Shown: positions 15,722 through 25,733 of the stretch, piece after piece
How the letters are laid out: every line of letters begins with the position of its first letter
Numbering within the stretch: position 1 is the stretch's first letter
NCBI GenBank assembly: GCA_013334485.1
Contig: JAAXXL010000019.1
Coordinates: 1-41,862 of the forward strand
DNA from: Chlorobiaceae bacterium
Lineage (GTDB): Bacteria > Bacteroidota > Chlorobiia > Chlorobiales > Chlorobiaceae
Direction of reading: 5' to 3'
DNA length: 41,862 nt
The notes under the pieces: generated by a model
Told to the model about the DNA's origin: nothing
Database searches by the model: none
Seen by the model: only the letters and a program-made list of their open reading frames with translations
Program-made: the position numbers and the translations under genes

Positions 15722-15813
15722 CCTGAAGTATAAGAGTTTCAGGCATATGTTCAATATTACAAAAAAGAGGATAAAAAAAATCCTGAAAAGTATCAGGTTA
15801 TATTTTTTTCTCC
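15722..15813 (+). other. Two related hairpins in an AT-rich divergent gap
   Basis: CCTGAA (15722-15727) pairs with TTCAGG (15738-15743), and CCTGA (15782-15786) pairs with TCAGG (15793-15797); the second stem runs into TTATATTTTTTT, like a weak intrinsic terminator in plus orientation. They lie in the 415-bp gap between hdrCB and alaC. Short frames crossing the region show no recognisable protein. Either an antisense/leader RNA terminates here or this is a stop for readthrough upstream of the alaC promoter. Confidence 0.35.
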
Positions 15814-15869
15814 TTTTGGCCCTTATATCGCAGAGATCTCTTAATGATCGGGAAAAAAAAGAGATCGCA

Positions 15870-15897
15870 TTGATATGATACTCTTTTTGCTTATGAT
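15870..15897 (+). promoter_or_regulatory. Promoter of alaC
   Basis: TTGATA (15870-15875) and TATGAT (15892-15897) are separated by 16 bp, upstream of the aminotransferase gene. A start near 15904 would give a leader of about 40 nt to the ATG at 15946. Confidence 0.55.
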
Positions 15898-15945
15898 AAC
15901 AGTGATATTTCCTTTTTGTATCATGAATTATTTTCTGACAAGCCT

Positions 15946-17157
15946 ATGTTCGACGAAATAGAGTTTGACAAGATAAAACGCCTTCCGAAATATGTTTTTG
16001 CTGCAGTCAACGAGCTGAAGATGGCTGAACGGCGTGCTGGTGAGGATGTTATTGATTTTTCAATGGGCAATCCCGATGGCCCTACTCCACAGCATATTGT
16101 CGACAAGCTGGTAGAGAGCATCAATAAACCCAGGACCCACGGTTATTCAGTCTCAAAAGGGATATACAAGCTTCGAGGTGCGGTTGGCACATGGTACAGG
16201 AACAAGTACAATGTTGATCTTGATCTTGATCGTGAAGTTGTTGCAACCATGGGCTCCAAGGAGGGGTATGTTCACCTTGTTCAGGCCATCACCAATCCCG
16301 GCGATCTGGCCATGGTGCCGGATCCCTGTTATCCGATCCACTCCCAGGCATTTATTCTTGCGGGTGGTAACGTGCACCGGTTGAAACTTGAATTGAACGA
16401 TGATCTGACGCTCGATGAGGCGGGCTTTTTCCGCAACATCGAAAAGGCGCTGCGTGAATCATCCCCGAAACCGAAATATCTTGTGGTGAATTTCCCGAAT
16501 AACCCTACCACCGCTACCGTAGAGCTTCCGTTTTATGAAAAGCTGGTCGATATTGCCCGCCAGGAACGGTTCTACATTATCAGCGATATTGCCTATGCCG
16601 AACTGACTTTTGACGGTTACGTAACCCCGTCGATTCTGCAGGTGCCGGGAGCCAAGGATGTTGCTGTTGAGAGCTACACGCTTTCAAAAACCTATAACAT
16701 GGCGGGGTGGCGTGTCGGCTTTATGGTCGGCAACGCAAAACTGATCGGCGCACTTGAAAAAATCAAGAGCTGGCTTGATTATGGCACCTTTACACCGATC
16801 CAGGTCGCTTCAACCATAGCCCTTACCGGAGACCAGAGCTGTGTGCACGAGATCACCGAAGTCTATCGCAAAAGGCGTGATGTTATGGTCAAGAGCTTTG
16901 AAAATGCAGGCTGGCCGGTTGTCTCTCCACGTGCGAGCATGTTTGTATGGGCGCATATTCCGGAGCCCTTCCGTCACCTTGGAAGTCTTGAATTCAGCAA
17001 GAAGCTGCTTATGGAGGCCAAGGTTGCCGTAAGCCCCGGCATCGGGTTCGGTGCTTACGGTGATGAGTATGTGCGTGTGGCGATGATTGAGAACGAAGAG
17101 CGTATCCGTCAGGCCGCCCGCAACATCAAGAAGTTTCTGCGAACACCGGAAGCGTGA
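15946..17157 (+). CDS. alaC: Alanine-synthesising class I/II aminotransferase, AlaC-like
   Basis: A 403-residue PLP enzyme that aligns closely with E. coli AlaC (YfdZ): RLPKYVFAAVNELKMAERR, EDVIDFSMGNPDGPTPQHIV, YSVSKGIYKLRGAV, VVNFPNNPTT, SDIAYAELTFDGY and the PLP lysine in ESYTLSKTYNMAGWRVGFM (about Lys248), with AKVAVSPGIGFGAYGDEYVR at the end. AlaC makes alanine from pyruvate and glutamate; the related LL-diaminopimelate aminotransferase (DapL) lacks some of these blocks. The ATG at 15946 matches the family start; a TTG at 15916 would add ten residues unlike the family. Neither has a clear Shine-Dalgarno sequence. Monocistronic: own promoter and strong terminator. Confidence 0.88.
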   Translation: MFDEIEFDKIKRLPKYVFAAVNELKMAERRAGEDVIDFSMGNPDGPTPQHIVDKLVESINKPRTHGYSVSKGIYKLRGAVGTWYRNKYNVDLDLDREVVATMGSKEGYVHLVQAITNPGDLAMVPDPCYPIHSQAFILAGGNVHRLKLELNDDLTLDEAGFFRNIEKALRESSPKPKYLVVNFPNNPTTATVELPFYEKLVDIARQERFYIISDIAYAELTFDGYVTPSILQVPGAKDVAVESYTLSKTYNMAGWRVGFMVGNAKLIGALEKIKSWLDYGTFTPIQVASTIALTGDQSCVHEITEVYRKRRDVMVKSFENAGWPVVSPRASMFVWAHIPEPFRHLGSLEFSKKLLMEAKVAVSPGIGFGAYGDEYVRVAMIENEERIRQAARNIKKFLRTPEA

Positions 17158-17161
17158 GAAT

Positions 17162-17185
17162 AGCCCCGGGAGACCGGGGCTTTTT
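17162..17185 (+). terminator. Rho-independent terminator of alaC
   Basis: AGCCCCGG (17162-17169) and CCGGGGCT (17174-17181) form a perfect stem with a GAGA loop followed by five T residues, five bases after the alaC stop codon. Confidence 0.9.
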
Positions 17186-17195
17186 GATTTGAGAA

Positions 17196-17468
17196 TTACG
17201 GCTTAGGTTGATGAGGGAGTAAAAATCCATAATCATCGATGAATTCAGGTTCACCCGTTAACTGTATTCCTTCATTTAACGAGACGTTAATATCGTCATC
17301 CAGTACCCCATCACAGAATTTACTTTTGTCGACTTTAAATCTTCCACAATCACTTAAAGCTGACAATAAAGCCCTTCCAACTTGGATGTATTGGCCTTTT
17401 AATGCAAAAGAATGGTTGTTGATCGCTTCGTCCAGCTTGTTTATTGCGTGGATAGATTTTTGTTCCAT
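17196..17468 (-). CDS. Small hypothetical protein
   Basis: A 90-residue soluble protein, no signal peptide or membrane segment. The first half is helical (AINKLDEAINNHSFALKGQY), the second half is acidic (DGVLDDDINVSLNEG). I recognise no family. The base composition is more AT-rich than that of the surrounding housekeeping genes. An ATG start at 17468 is preceded by AAGGAACAA, a possible ribosome site. It lies in the tail of the secA-purL-nnr strand, 115 bp after the next unknown gene. Confidence 0.5.
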   Translation of the reverse strand: MEQKSIHAINKLDEAINNHSFALKGQYIQVGRALLSALSDCGRFKVDKSKFCDGVLDDDINVSLNEGIQLTGEPEFIDDYGFLLPHQPKP

Positions 17469-17583
17469 AGTTGTTCCTTATGACCTGAATAAGCATTTGA
17501 AATGGTATTCTGCTGAAGAATAGGCTAAGTTACCTTTCGCTGTACTCAATGTGTTTGATTGCAAACGATTAAAGATTTATGGT

Positions 17584-18108
17584 TTACTTTTTGTCATTTT
17601 GTATCACTTCAGAATAATACTTATTTATTTCATCTGACAATATTTTACAGTGTTTCAAATCTTCTTCTCTAAGTTTGATCCCATCCTCTGTTTGGTGAAT
17701 TCCCAAAGCTTTGTTATGACCATGTAAACTTTCTTCAAAACTTTTTCTGAGAGCGATTAATCTATCCAGTCTTTCATACCTATTTCCGAGCTTAGCTTCT
17801 TTAACACAAGCATGAGAGGCATTTGATGAACTTATAGCAGCAACAGCAGAAACACCAGACACTATTAATGCGATTAAAGATATGACTACTGGCATCCAAT
17901 CAATTTCATCTTTTGATTTAACTACAAAAGGGGTGTCATCAGTGCCAAATTTTTCCCGAAAATAAATTGGAGCGCTTATTTCAGTGATTGCGATTTTTGA
18001 TGTTTTTGTTTTGGCAGTAGGCATAGCTTGTTCCGATGGTGTACTCAGCGCTGTGCCTTGGGATAACAAAAGTAAATAAAGTGATAAAGATAATGTTCTA
18101 AGCTTCAT
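17584..18108 (-). CDS. Exported single-pass hypothetical protein
   Basis: A 174-residue protein with a signal peptide (residues 1 to about 22, ending GTALS), a short acidic stretch, one transmembrane segment (about residues 72-93, WMPVVISLIALIVSGVSAVA) and a C-terminal helical region rich in charged residues (YERLDRLIALRKSFEESLHG). No known domain is seen. Its ATG overlaps the nnr stop codon in TAATG (18106-18110), so translation is probably coupled to nnr. Codon use is AT-rich compared with nnr, which suggests a later addition to the operon. Function unknown. Confidence 0.6.
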   Translation of the reverse strand: MKLRTLSLSLYLLLLSQGTALSTPSEQAMPTAKTKTSKIAITEISAPIYFREKFGTDDTPFVVKSKDEIDWMPVVISLIALIVSGVSAVAAISSSNASHACVKEAKLGNRYERLDRLIALRKSFEESLHGHNKALGIHQTEDGIKLREEDLKHCKILSDEINKYYSEVIQNDKK

Positions 18109-19694
18109 TACTTCTCCTCTTTCAGTTCAAAAATCTCTCCTATAGCAATCTGAATCGCATCAGCGACCATACCCGACGAGACCAGGCTGGATACATCTCC
18201 GGCAAGGTCTCCGGCTCTGCCGTGAAACCAGGCTCCGGCTGCTGCTGCGTTGAAGAGCGGGGCCCCTTTGGCTGCAAGGGCGGCAATCATGCCGGAGAGG
18301 AGATCTCCAGTTCCGGCTGTTGCCAGTGCATCTGTGCCGCTTGTATTCAGGAGTATCGAACCTTCAGGATCGGCAATGACTGTGGGGCTGCCTTTAAGCA
18401 GGAGGTGTACTCCGAGATTTGCTGCAACGGCTCTTGCTGTTTCGATCGGGTCGGAGGCAATCTGCTCTGCCGTCATTCCATTGATGCGGCTGAGTTCCCC
18501 ATAGTGAGGTGTGAGCAGTACATCGCCGGAAAGGTTGGCGAGCATCTCTGTGCCCATAACGGAGAGTGCGTAGAGCGCGTCAGCGTCAAGAATCAGCTTT
18601 TTATTGATGATATCCTCAGTTGCCAGAAGGGTTGCAACCAGATCAAGAGAGCTTTTGTCGCGTCCCAGGCCGCAACCGATGAGTATCGTATCCGCCCAGC
18701 GGGCTTTTTCAGCTATCGAGGCACTATCCCTTCCGATCACCACCACTTCCGGGAGAGCCGTGTGCATGACCCCTGCATGCGCTATCGGCATGCTGACAGC
18801 TACATATCCGGCACCGGCCCTGAGAGCCCCTTTTGCGGCAAGTATGGCTGCTCCGAGCATTGAACCCTGTTCTGAATGGGATCCTGCAATAATCAGAACT
18901 TTTCCGTTGCTATGCTTTGCGCTTGAAGGCTCCCTCAGGAGGAACTGTTCTGCGGCGAACTCTTTGTCTGTAAGCTGAGCGCAGGCTGGATCAGCAAGAA
19001 AGCCGGGGATGGATATTTCAGCTACATGAAGCTCTCCACAGAGCTCCGGCCCGTCGTTCAGAAAGAGGCCTGTTTTAAGGAAGGCCATGGTAACCGTTGC
19101 ATCTGCCACGACAACCGGAGTGGCGGCAAAACCTGTTGTTGCATCAAGCCCGGAAGGGAGATCAACGGCAATTGTCGGGGATCCGCTGCGTTCCCTGATA
19201 GAGTTGAGCAGCTCTATTCCTGAAGAGAGGGGAGCAGGAAGCTCCATTGACTCCTCAGTCAGGCAGAGCCCGGTACCGGTGATAGCGTCAATAAGAGAGT
19301 CGTAGGCTGTCTCAGCAGCAAAAGGCAGAGCCTCCTCAATGCTGCGGAAGATGCGCAGGGGAGCGCTGAAAGTGGAGTAGGCTTCAAGGATAGAAAGCCC
19401 TTCGCGGTTTACACCCGTGAGCAGGGATTCCGGATAGAGGAGCAGGAGATCAACCGAAGCGTCAAGGTTGAGGAGATGGCGGGCAATCACAAAACCGTCA
19501 CCACCATTGTTCCCCTTGCCTGCTATCACCAGAAAGGATGCTCCGCCAAGCGAGTCTCTCCGGAGGGTTTCGGTAATAATGCGAACGCATTCACGTCCGG
19601 CAAGCTCCATCAGTCGGGTTTCGCCGATATGGAGCTGCTCTATTGCTGCCTTGTCGGCCTTTTGCATCTCTTTTGCGGTCACAACAGGCAGCAT
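18108..19694 (-). CDS. nnrED: Bifunctional NAD(P)HX epimerase/dehydratase
   Basis: A 528-residue fusion as in E. coli Nnr (YjeF). The N-terminal NnrE epimerase domain (residues 1 to about 225) has GKGNNGGDGFVIARHL and VDLPSGLDATTG. The C-terminal NnrD ADP-dependent dehydratase domain has IAGSHSEQGSMLGAAILAAK, GCGLGRD, LDADALY, LTPHYGEL and the anion-hole/ATP motif TAGTGDLLSGMIAAL. It repairs hydrated, damaged NAD(P)H: the epimerase interconverts R and S hydrates and the dehydratase restores NAD(P)H. It lies 46 bp after purL on the same strand and shares TAATG with the following gene. Confidence 0.93.
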   Translation of the reverse strand: MLPVVTAKEMQKADKAAIEQLHIGETRLMELAGRECVRIITETLRRDSLGGASFLVIAGKGNNGGDGFVIARHLLNLDASVDLLLLYPESLLTGVNREGLSILEAYSTFSAPLRIFRSIEEALPFAAETAYDSLIDAITGTGLCLTEESMELPAPLSSGIELLNSIRERSGSPTIAVDLPSGLDATTGFAATPVVVADATVTMAFLKTGLFLNDGPELCGELHVAEISIPGFLADPACAQLTDKEFAAEQFLLREPSSAKHSNGKVLIIAGSHSEQGSMLGAAILAAKGALRAGAGYVAVSMPIAHAGVMHTALPEVVVIGRDSASIAEKARWADTILIGCGLGRDKSSLDLVATLLATEDIINKKLILDADALYALSVMGTEMLANLSGDVLLTPHYGELSRINGMTAEQIASDPIETARAVAANLGVHLLLKGSPTVIADPEGSILLNTSGTDALATAGTGDLLSGMIAALAAKGAPLFNAAAAGAWFHGRAGDLAGDVSSLVSSGMVADAIQIAIGEIFELKEEK

Positions 19695-19740
19695 AGTAGT
19701 TCTCTTTGGTTAACCGGCAGCGCTCTTAATTGTCGTCACC

Positions 19741-22023
19741 CTAAAGTTCGTCGAGGTGCAGTGCATGCTCAAGCGAATGATAGTAGGCTCCGGCGAGATC
19801 CTTCGTCGTCAAATTGATCATCTTCTGGCCGTTAACCGCTATTGTTGCATCCTTTTCCACTACCTTGCCGATAACGCGTACCGGTACGTTGTATTTGACT
19901 GCTTCACTGATAACCTCTTTGGCCTTATCGGGAGCGATGCTCAAAAGCACCCGTTCCTGTGCTTCGGAAAAGAGCGCTCTCTGGATACAGCAGGCATCCT
20001 TCTCACTCACCTCAAGATCAACGCTGAAGCCGAGTGGAGCCTCTTCATTCATGATGGCTTTTTCTGCAAGGGCGACAAAGAGTCCGCCATCGGAGATATC
20101 GTGGGCGGAGTGAACAAGTTTTTCAGCAGCAAGGGCAACAAGCAGATCCTGGAGGTTCTTTTCGTGTTCCAGATTTACTGCGGGTGCATCCTGGCCGGGG
20201 GTTTCGTACTGCATGACAAGGTATTCCGATCCGTCGAGTGTGAGTTCAGGTTCTCCAAGCAGCAGGATGGCGTCGCCTTTATGGGTGAAGGTGGAGCCGA
20301 CCAGGTTGTCGATATCATCAAGCAGGCCGATCATGCCGATTGTCGGTGTCGGGTAGATGGCTGTGCGCACACCGCCTATTGATGATTCGTTGTAAAAGCT
20401 GACATTACCACCGGTCACGGGCGTGTTGAACACTCTGCACGCCTCTCCCATCCCTTCAACCGATGTTTTGAACTGGAAGTAGACTTCCGGTTTGTAGGGG
20501 TTGCCAAAGTTCAGGCAGTTGGTAATTGCCAGAGGTTTGGCTCCCGAACAGGCGATGTTTCTGGCGCACTCTGCCACAGCAATTTTGCCGCCTCTTGACG
20601 GGTTGAGATAGACGTAGCGTGCATTGCAATCGGTTTTCATTGCAATTGCCTTTTTTGTACCCTTGATACGGATAACGGCCGCATCGGTATGTCCTACAGG
20701 GGTGACGGTATTGGTTTGCACCATGGAGTCGTACTGACGATAGACCCACTGCTTGCTTGCGATATTGGGGCGCGCAAGCAGTTCAAGGCTTGCTTTTTTG
20801 AAGTCAAGATTTTTGTCATCAACAAGCTTTGCTGCCGGAGTATCGGGCTTTTTTTCAACAGCCTCGCGAATGTAGACAGGAGCGCCGCCGCCAAGTACCA
20901 GTGATTCAGCAGGGATTTCCGCTACAATCGAGCCATTATGAGTGATACGAAGGAGGTTGTCGCTCGTTACCCGGCCAATTTCAACCGCCAGAACATCCCA
21001 TTTACGGTAGACCTCGATAATTTTCTCTTCAAAACCTTTTGCAGCCACAATGAGCATCCGCTCCTGTGACTCGGAGAGCATGATTTCATAGGCGCTCATT
21101 CCGGCCTCACGGATCGGCACAAGGTCGAGATCGATCTCTATACCGCCTGAGCCGGTCTTTTCAATACCCCGTGCGCTCATCTCGGAGGTGGAGCTGGTTA
21201 TGCCCGCCGCACCCATATCCTGCAGGCCGACAACATAGCCGGTTGCAATGGCTTCAAGGGTTGCTTCAAGGAGAAGCTTTTCGGCAAAAGGATCGCCTAC
21301 CTGAACGCTTGGACGCTTGTCTTCAGATGCTTCACTCAAATCTTCCGAAGCGAATGTTGCTCCGTGGATGCCGTCCCGTCCGGTTGAGGACCCGACAATC
21401 AGCACAGGATTGCCTTCACCGAGAGCGGTTGCGCTGACGGTCTTGTGGTGCTCAACGATGCCGACTGACATGGCATTGACCAGAGGGTTGCCGGTATAAC
21501 CCTCTTCAAAATAGATCTCTCCGCCAACGGTCGGTACACCGAAGGAGTTGCCGTAGTCGCCGATGCCACGAACAACTCCGTCTACAAGGTAGCGGACATG
21601 GGGATCTTTGGGAGACCCGAATCGAAGAGAGTTGAGTGAGGCTACAGGCCTGGCACCCATGGTGAAAATGTCGCGGTGAATGCCTCCGACGCCGGTAGCT
21701 GCACCCTGGTATGGTTCCACGGCTGAGGGGTGGTTGTGTGACTCGATTTTGAAGGCGACGGCAAGGTTGTCGCCGATATCGACCAGTCCGGCATTCTCTT
21801 CACCGGCGCTGGTAAGCAGGGCTCCACCCTCGCGTGGGAGGGTTTTAAGTACTGCTATGGAATTTTTATAGCTGCAGTGTTCCGACCACATGACCGAAAA
21901 GATGCCCAGTTCGGTAAACGACGGGGTTCTTCCGAGAATAGTGCAGATTTTGCCATACTCCTCGGCATTGAGGCCATGTTCTTCTGCAAGAGCAGGTGTT
22001 ACGTCCAGTTCAGTGTGTTTCAT
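19741..22023 (-). CDS. purL: Phosphoribosylformylglycinamidine synthase subunit PurL
   Basis: A 760-residue small-type PurL, which works with PurS and PurQ (not present here). Seen: [34 protein letters not shown] with the conserved His, [16 protein letters not shown], the second-half [13 protein letters not shown] and AHDISDGGL. It makes formylglycinamidine ribonucleotide from FGAR, glutamine and ATP in purine synthesis. It follows secA by 25 bp in the same direction and is followed by nnr, so secA-purL-nnr look like one transcription unit. Length and start are normal. Confidence 0.95.
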   Translation of the reverse strand: MKHTELDVTPALAEEHGLNAEEYGKICTILGRTPSFTELGIFSVMWSEHCSYKNSIAVLKTLPREGGALLTSAGEENAGLVDIGDNLAVAFKIESHNHPSAVEPYQGAATGVGGIHRDIFTMGARPVASLNSLRFGSPKDPHVRYLVDGVVRGIGDYGNSFGVPTVGGEIYFEEGYTGNPLVNAMSVGIVEHHKTVSATALGEGNPVLIVGSSTGRDGIHGATFASEDLSEASEDKRPSVQVGDPFAEKLLLEATLEAIATGYVVGLQDMGAAGITSSTSEMSARGIEKTGSGGIEIDLDLVPIREAGMSAYEIMLSESQERMLIVAAKGFEEKIIEVYRKWDVLAVEIGRVTSDNLLRITHNGSIVAEIPAESLVLGGGAPVYIREAVEKKPDTPAAKLVDDKNLDFKKASLELLARPNIASKQWVYRQYDSMVQTNTVTPVGHTDAAVIRIKGTKKAIAMKTDCNARYVYLNPSRGGKIAVAECARNIACSGAKPLAITNCLNFGNPYKPEVYFQFKTSVEGMGEACRVFNTPVTGGNVSFYNESSIGGVRTAIYPTPTIGMIGLLDDIDNLVGSTFTHKGDAILLLGEPELTLDGSEYLVMQYETPGQDAPAVNLEHEKNLQDLLVALAAEKLVHSAHDISDGGLFVALAEKAIMNEEAPLGFSVDLEVSEKDACCIQRALFSEAQERVLLSIAPDKAKEVISEAVKYNVPVRVIGKVVEKDATIAVNGQKMINLTTKDLAGAYYHSLEHALHLDEL

Positions 22024-22048
22024 GGTTACCGGTAAACGTTATCAGGGG

Positions 22049-25000
22049 TTATGGCTGCTGGCCGTGACAGTTTTTATATTTTTTCCCGCTTCCGCATGGG
22101 CAGAGATCATTTCTGCCCGGTCTTTTATCGGCTACGACCGGCTGCTGAAGGTTCTGCTGAAGTTCTTCATGCTGAGCGCTCCCATCGTCATCAACTTCAC
22201 TTGACGCGGTGTAGACGCTTTGAGCCTCTTCATGCTGAGCTACAAGCCTGCCGGGATTTCCGGCAGCCTGTCGCTGGCGCTCCTCAATCTCCCTTGCTTC
22301 ATCGGGATTAACGGGGAAAAGCTTGAAGGCAAGCGAGAGGGTTTCAAGCTCTATTTCGCGCAGCATGGTGATAAAGAGTTTGTAGGCCTCCTGTTTGTAT
22401 TCAAGTAACGGGTCTTTCTGGCCGTAGGCACGAAGATTGATTCCCTCACGAAGTGAGTCGATTTCACGAAGGTGCTCTCTCCACTTCTGGTCAATAACAC
22501 TTAAAACAGCATATTTTTCAATCTGCTGCATGATCTCATCCTCCATAGCCTCCTCTTTGCGGCGGTAGAAGGCAAGTGCGGTATCGTAGAGCTTCGCGGA
22601 GGTTCCCTCAATGCCGTCACGCTCAAAGGTATCTCGCTCAGGCTTGAACTCGATGGAGAGCTCACGCATAACCTCCTCCTCAAGCGCCTCAACATCCATC
22701 TGCTTGTGGTGAGTGGTAATGACCGTGTCGCAGTACTCCTTCAGGAGGTCCAGGATGTCACTGGTAAGGCGATCCTTGACAAGTCCGTTTCTGCGGCGTG
22801 AATAGATTACCTCACGCTGCTGGTTCAGCACATCGTCGTACTCAAGCAGGCGTTTGCGGATGGCAAAGTTCTGCTCCTCCACCTTTTTCTGTGCCCGTTC
22901 GATTGATTTGGTGATCATGGAGTGCTCAATCACATCACCCTCCTCATGTCCAAGGCGGTCCATCACTGAAATAACCCTGTCGGAACCGAAAAGCCGCATC
23001 AGTTCATCCTCAAGCGATACAAAAAAGACCGACTCACCCGGATCACCCTGCCGTCCGGCACGTCCACGGAGCTGACGGTCAATGCGCCGTGACTCATGGC
23101 GTTCGGAACCGAGAATGAAGAGGCCGCCAAGCTCCTTGACACCGGCTCCGAGTTTGATATCGGTTCCACGGCCAGCCATGTTTGTGGCAATGGTTACCGC
23201 GCCTTTCTGACCCGCCTCGGCCACAATATCAGCTTCGCGGTCATTCTGTTTGGCGTTAAGGACATTGTGCGGGATTTTTTTTGCACGGAGCATTCTTGAG
23301 ATGGTCTCCGAGACCTCGACACTGGTGGTACCGACCAGTACCGGCTGCCCCTTTTTCTGGAGTTCCTCCACCTTCAGTACAACGGCATTGTACTTCTCCC
23401 TCCGGGTTTTGTATACCAGATCGTCTGCATCCTTTCGGACAATAGAGGTGTTGGTAGGAATAACAACAACGTCGAGCTTGTAGATCTCATAGAATTCCGA
23501 TGCTTCAGTCTCCGCAGTACCGGTCATACCGGCAAGTTTTTTGTAGAGGCGGAAAAAGTTCTGGATGGTGACGGTTGCCATGGTCTGCGTTTCACCTTCG
23601 ATCTTTACATTCTCCTTGGCCTCAATTGCCTGGTGCAGTCCTTCGCTGTAACGGCGACCAGGGAGGATACGTCCGGTGAACTCATCGACAATCATTACCT
23701 GACCGTTCTGTACAACATACTCATCATCACGCTCGAAGAGTGAGTAGGCTTTCAGGAGCTGGCTGATATTGTGCAACCGTTCGGAACGGTCGGCGTAGAG
23801 GCGGTAGATGGCATCTTTTTTACCCACCTTCTCGGCAGTGCTGACCGATGCGTCTGCTTCAACAGCGGCGACCTCTGTGCCGACATCGGGCAATAAAAAG
23901 ATATCGCTGTCCTGGTGGCTCAGTTTGCTCAGAAATTCACGTCCCTTGTCAGTCAGGTCAATAGTGCCGGCCTTCTCGTCAACGGCGAAATAGAGATCAT
24001 CATCAACCTCCTGCATCCGGCTTGCATTGTCCTTGAGATATTCGTTTTCGGTTCCCTGCACAAGTTTTGCCACACCCTGCTGGGAGAGCATTTTGATGAA
24101 GCGGGAGTTTTTCGGTTGTCCACGCTTTACCCGCAGGAGTGGAAGGCCTGCATCAAGGTCTCCGGGTTTGGTTTTTATAAGTTTTTCAGCTTCTGAAAGG
24201 TATGAGCCAACCAACTGCTGCTGGGCGCGAACGAGAAGCTCAATCCAGGGTTTGATCTCCTGGAACTTGCTGTTGTCGGCATTGGGTACCGGACCGGATA
24301 TAATGAGAGGTGTTCTTGCTTCATCAATCAGCACACTGTCCACCTCATCAACAATTGCAAAGTAGAACTTGCGCTGTACCATCTCGTCCGGGGTTCCTGC
24401 CATGTTGTCGCGCAGGTAGTCAAAGCCGAATTCGTTGTTTGTGCCGTAGGTTATATCGCAATGATACTGCTCCCTGCGCTGCTCCGGATACATGGAGTTG
24501 AGGATAACGCCTACACTGATGTCGTGAAAGTCAAACACCGGGCTCATCCACTCCTTGTCTCTCTGGGCAAGGTAGTCATTGACGGTAACAACGTGAACAC
24601 CTCTGCCGGTCAGGGCATTGAGAAAGACCGGAAGTGTTGAAACAAGCGTTTTACCTTCACCGGTAGCCATTTCGGAGATCTTGCCAGAATGGAGTACAAT
24701 GCCTCCAATAAGCTGAACATCGTAGGGAACCATGTCCCAGGTGAACTCCCGGCCGACAACCGAATAGACGAGTCCTTTCAGGCGCTTGCAGGTCTCCTTG
24801 ACCAAGGCAAAGGTTTCAGGCAGAACCTCCTCAAGCACACTATTTGTTGCCTTTTCATACTCTTCGTCGAGGGCGTCAAGGCGGTCATTGATAGTTTCAG
24901 CCTCTTCGAGGGTGATATCGCCATTATCGAGCTTCAGGAAAAGATTTTTTTTCTCAAGCTCGATCGGCTCAAGAACTCCTCGCACTCTCTTTTTCAGTTC

Positions 25001-25141
25001 CTGACCTTTCTCTTTCAACTGCGCATCACTCAGTGAGTTCAGCGAGGTATACAGCTCGTTTATGCGGTTGATAATGGGCTGGATTTTTTTGATATCCTTA
25101 TCGTGCTTGGAGCCGAAGATCTTTTCGAAAATTTTCAACAT
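22049..25141 (-). CDS. secA: SecA preprotein translocase ATPase
   Basis: A 1030-residue SecA. Walker [16 protein letters not shown] (GEGKT at about 161-165); [69 protein letters not shown]; and [14 protein letters not shown]. The C-terminal zinc motif [14 protein letters not shown] is present. It is about 130 residues longer than E. coli SecA because of an insertion of the kind found in Bacteroidetes/Chlorobi (around residues 290-420, with [17 protein letters not shown]). SecA drives post-translational export through SecYEG. It is the first gene of the secA-purL-nnr unit. A TTGACA occurs just upstream on the minus strand (bases 25183-25178), but without a good -10. Confidence 0.97.
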   Translation of the reverse strand: MLKIFEKIFGSKHDKDIKKIQPIINRINELYTSLNSLSDAQLKEKGQELKKRVRGVLEPIELEKKNLFLKLDNGDITLEEAETINDRLDALDEEYEKATNSVLEEVLPETFALVKETCKRLKGLVYSVVGREFTWDMVPYDVQLIGGIVLHSGKISEMATGEGKTLVSTLPVFLNALTGRGVHVVTVNDYLAQRDKEWMSPVFDFHDISVGVILNSMYPEQRREQYHCDITYGTNNEFGFDYLRDNMAGTPDEMVQRKFYFAIVDEVDSVLIDEARTPLIISGPVPNADNSKFQEIKPWIELLVRAQQQLVGSYLSEAEKLIKTKPGDLDAGLPLLRVKRGQPKNSRFIKMLSQQGVAKLVQGTENEYLKDNASRMQEVDDDLYFAVDEKAGTIDLTDKGREFLSKLSHQDSDIFLLPDVGTEVAAVEADASVSTAEKVGKKDAIYRLYADRSERLHNISQLLKAYSLFERDDEYVVQNGQVMIVDEFTGRILPGRRYSEGLHQAIEAKENVKIEGETQTMATVTIQNFFRLYKKLAGMTGTAETEASEFYEIYKLDVVVIPTNTSIVRKDADDLVYKTRREKYNAVVLKVEELQKKGQPVLVGTTSVEVSETISRMLRAKKIPHNVLNAKQNDREADIVAEAGQKGAVTIATNMAGRGTDIKLGAGVKELGGLFILGSERHESRRIDRQLRGRAGRQGDPGESVFFVSLEDELMRLFGSDRVISVMDRLGHEEGDVIEHSMITKSIERAQKKVEEQNFAIRKRLLEYDDVLNQQREVIYSRRRNGLVKDRLTSDILDLLKEYCDTVITTHHKQMDVEALEEEVMRELSIEFKPERDTFERDGIEGTSAKLYDTALAFYRRKEEAMEDEIMQQIEKYAVLSVIDQKWREHLREIDSLREGINLRAYGQKDPLLEYKQEAYKLFITMLREIELETLSLAFKLFPVNPDEAREIEERQRQAAGNPGRLVAQHEEAQSVYTASSEVDDDGSAQHEELQQNLQQPVVADKRPGRNDLCPCGSGKKYKNCHGQQP

Positions 25142-25355
25142 GTACTTGTTTAGGTTCGCGCTTCAATTTTTTCTGTCAATTTGATGGATCAGCGGGGGTG
25201 AACAGTGCACTTTTCGCTATATCCTTTCGATCCTTAAGGTATTGAATTAGCTATTGAGAAAAAAGCGGGTTGCGGCTAAAAAAAAAGCAGAAAAAGAAGG
25301 GCTATACTATGAGTCTATTCTCGTTGATTATAACCCTGAATCACTCACCCGCAGT

Positions 25356-25383
25356 GTCATCTCGAACGAAGAGAGATATCCCT
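25356..25383. repeat. REP-like element, family B half unit
   Basis: The sequence GTCATCTCGAACGAAGAGAG is a half-unit of a repeat whose other copies lie at 25607-25663 and 29347-29424, with a more decayed one near 29165. It is part of the 592-bp gene-free gap upstream of secA (25142-25733). Confidence 0.6.
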
Positions 25384-25400
25384 TCTAACAAGATTGTGGT

Positions 25401-25450
25401 CCAAAGGACTTAAAGAAGATCAGGGAGAGCAAGGACGAAGAGAAAATCAG
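25401..25450. repeat. Dispersed repeat family A, copy 2 (truncated)
   Basis: AAAGGACTTAAAG..GATCAGGGAGAGCAAGGACGAAGAG is a shortened version of the 1201-1287 element and lacks the GGGGCAAAC stem. Confidence 0.55.
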
Positions 25451-25490
25451 GACGCGCTTCAGGGTGGGATGACACTTTTTTTTAACAAAA

Positions 25491-25576
25491 GGGTTGCCCA
25501 AAGGACTGAAAGGAGATCAGGGACTGCAACGACGAAGAAAAATACCATGGCTACCACAGGGGTTTGCCCCTGCAAC
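25491..25576. repeat. Dispersed repeat family A, copy 3
   Basis: AAAGGACTGAAAGGAGATCAGGGACTGC, AACGACGAAG and a diverged GGGGTTTGCCCC end. Same family as 1201-1287 and 29041-29140. Confidence 0.6.
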
Positions 25577-25606
25577 CAAATCCGGAATTCAGAACCATCC
25601 CCGGTC

Positions 25607-25663
25607 TGTCATTTCAAATCCTCACGATTGAAATGAGATCCCTCTCTGTCGTTCGGGATGACA
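25607..25663. repeat. REP-like element, family B, inverted pair
   Basis: TGTCATTTC at the left and GAGATCCCTCTC and TTCGGGATGACA at the right form two arms of an imperfect inverted repeat. The rest of the 25142-25733 gap (about 590 bp) has no coding potential that I trust. Confidence 0.6.
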
Positions 25664-25733
25664 TTGGGTGAGGTAAATCCGGAATCTCCTGATTTTGTCC
25701 ACGGTGTCCATTCTGTCCACTTTCTTGTTTGCA

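Noticed and set aside
15618-15878. 86-aa plus-strand frame between hdrCB and alaC
   Set aside because: Lysine-rich AT-driven frame that crosses two hairpins and a T-tail, no ribosome site and no recognisable domain.
18222-18863. 213-aa frame opposite nnrED
   Set aside because: Antisense shadow of a well-conserved gene; similar shadows occur opposite purL, secA, hdrA, hdrCB and hsdR.
25142-25733. CRISPR array
   Set aside because: Repeats here are few, unequal and diverged, without constant spacers; no cas gene in the window.
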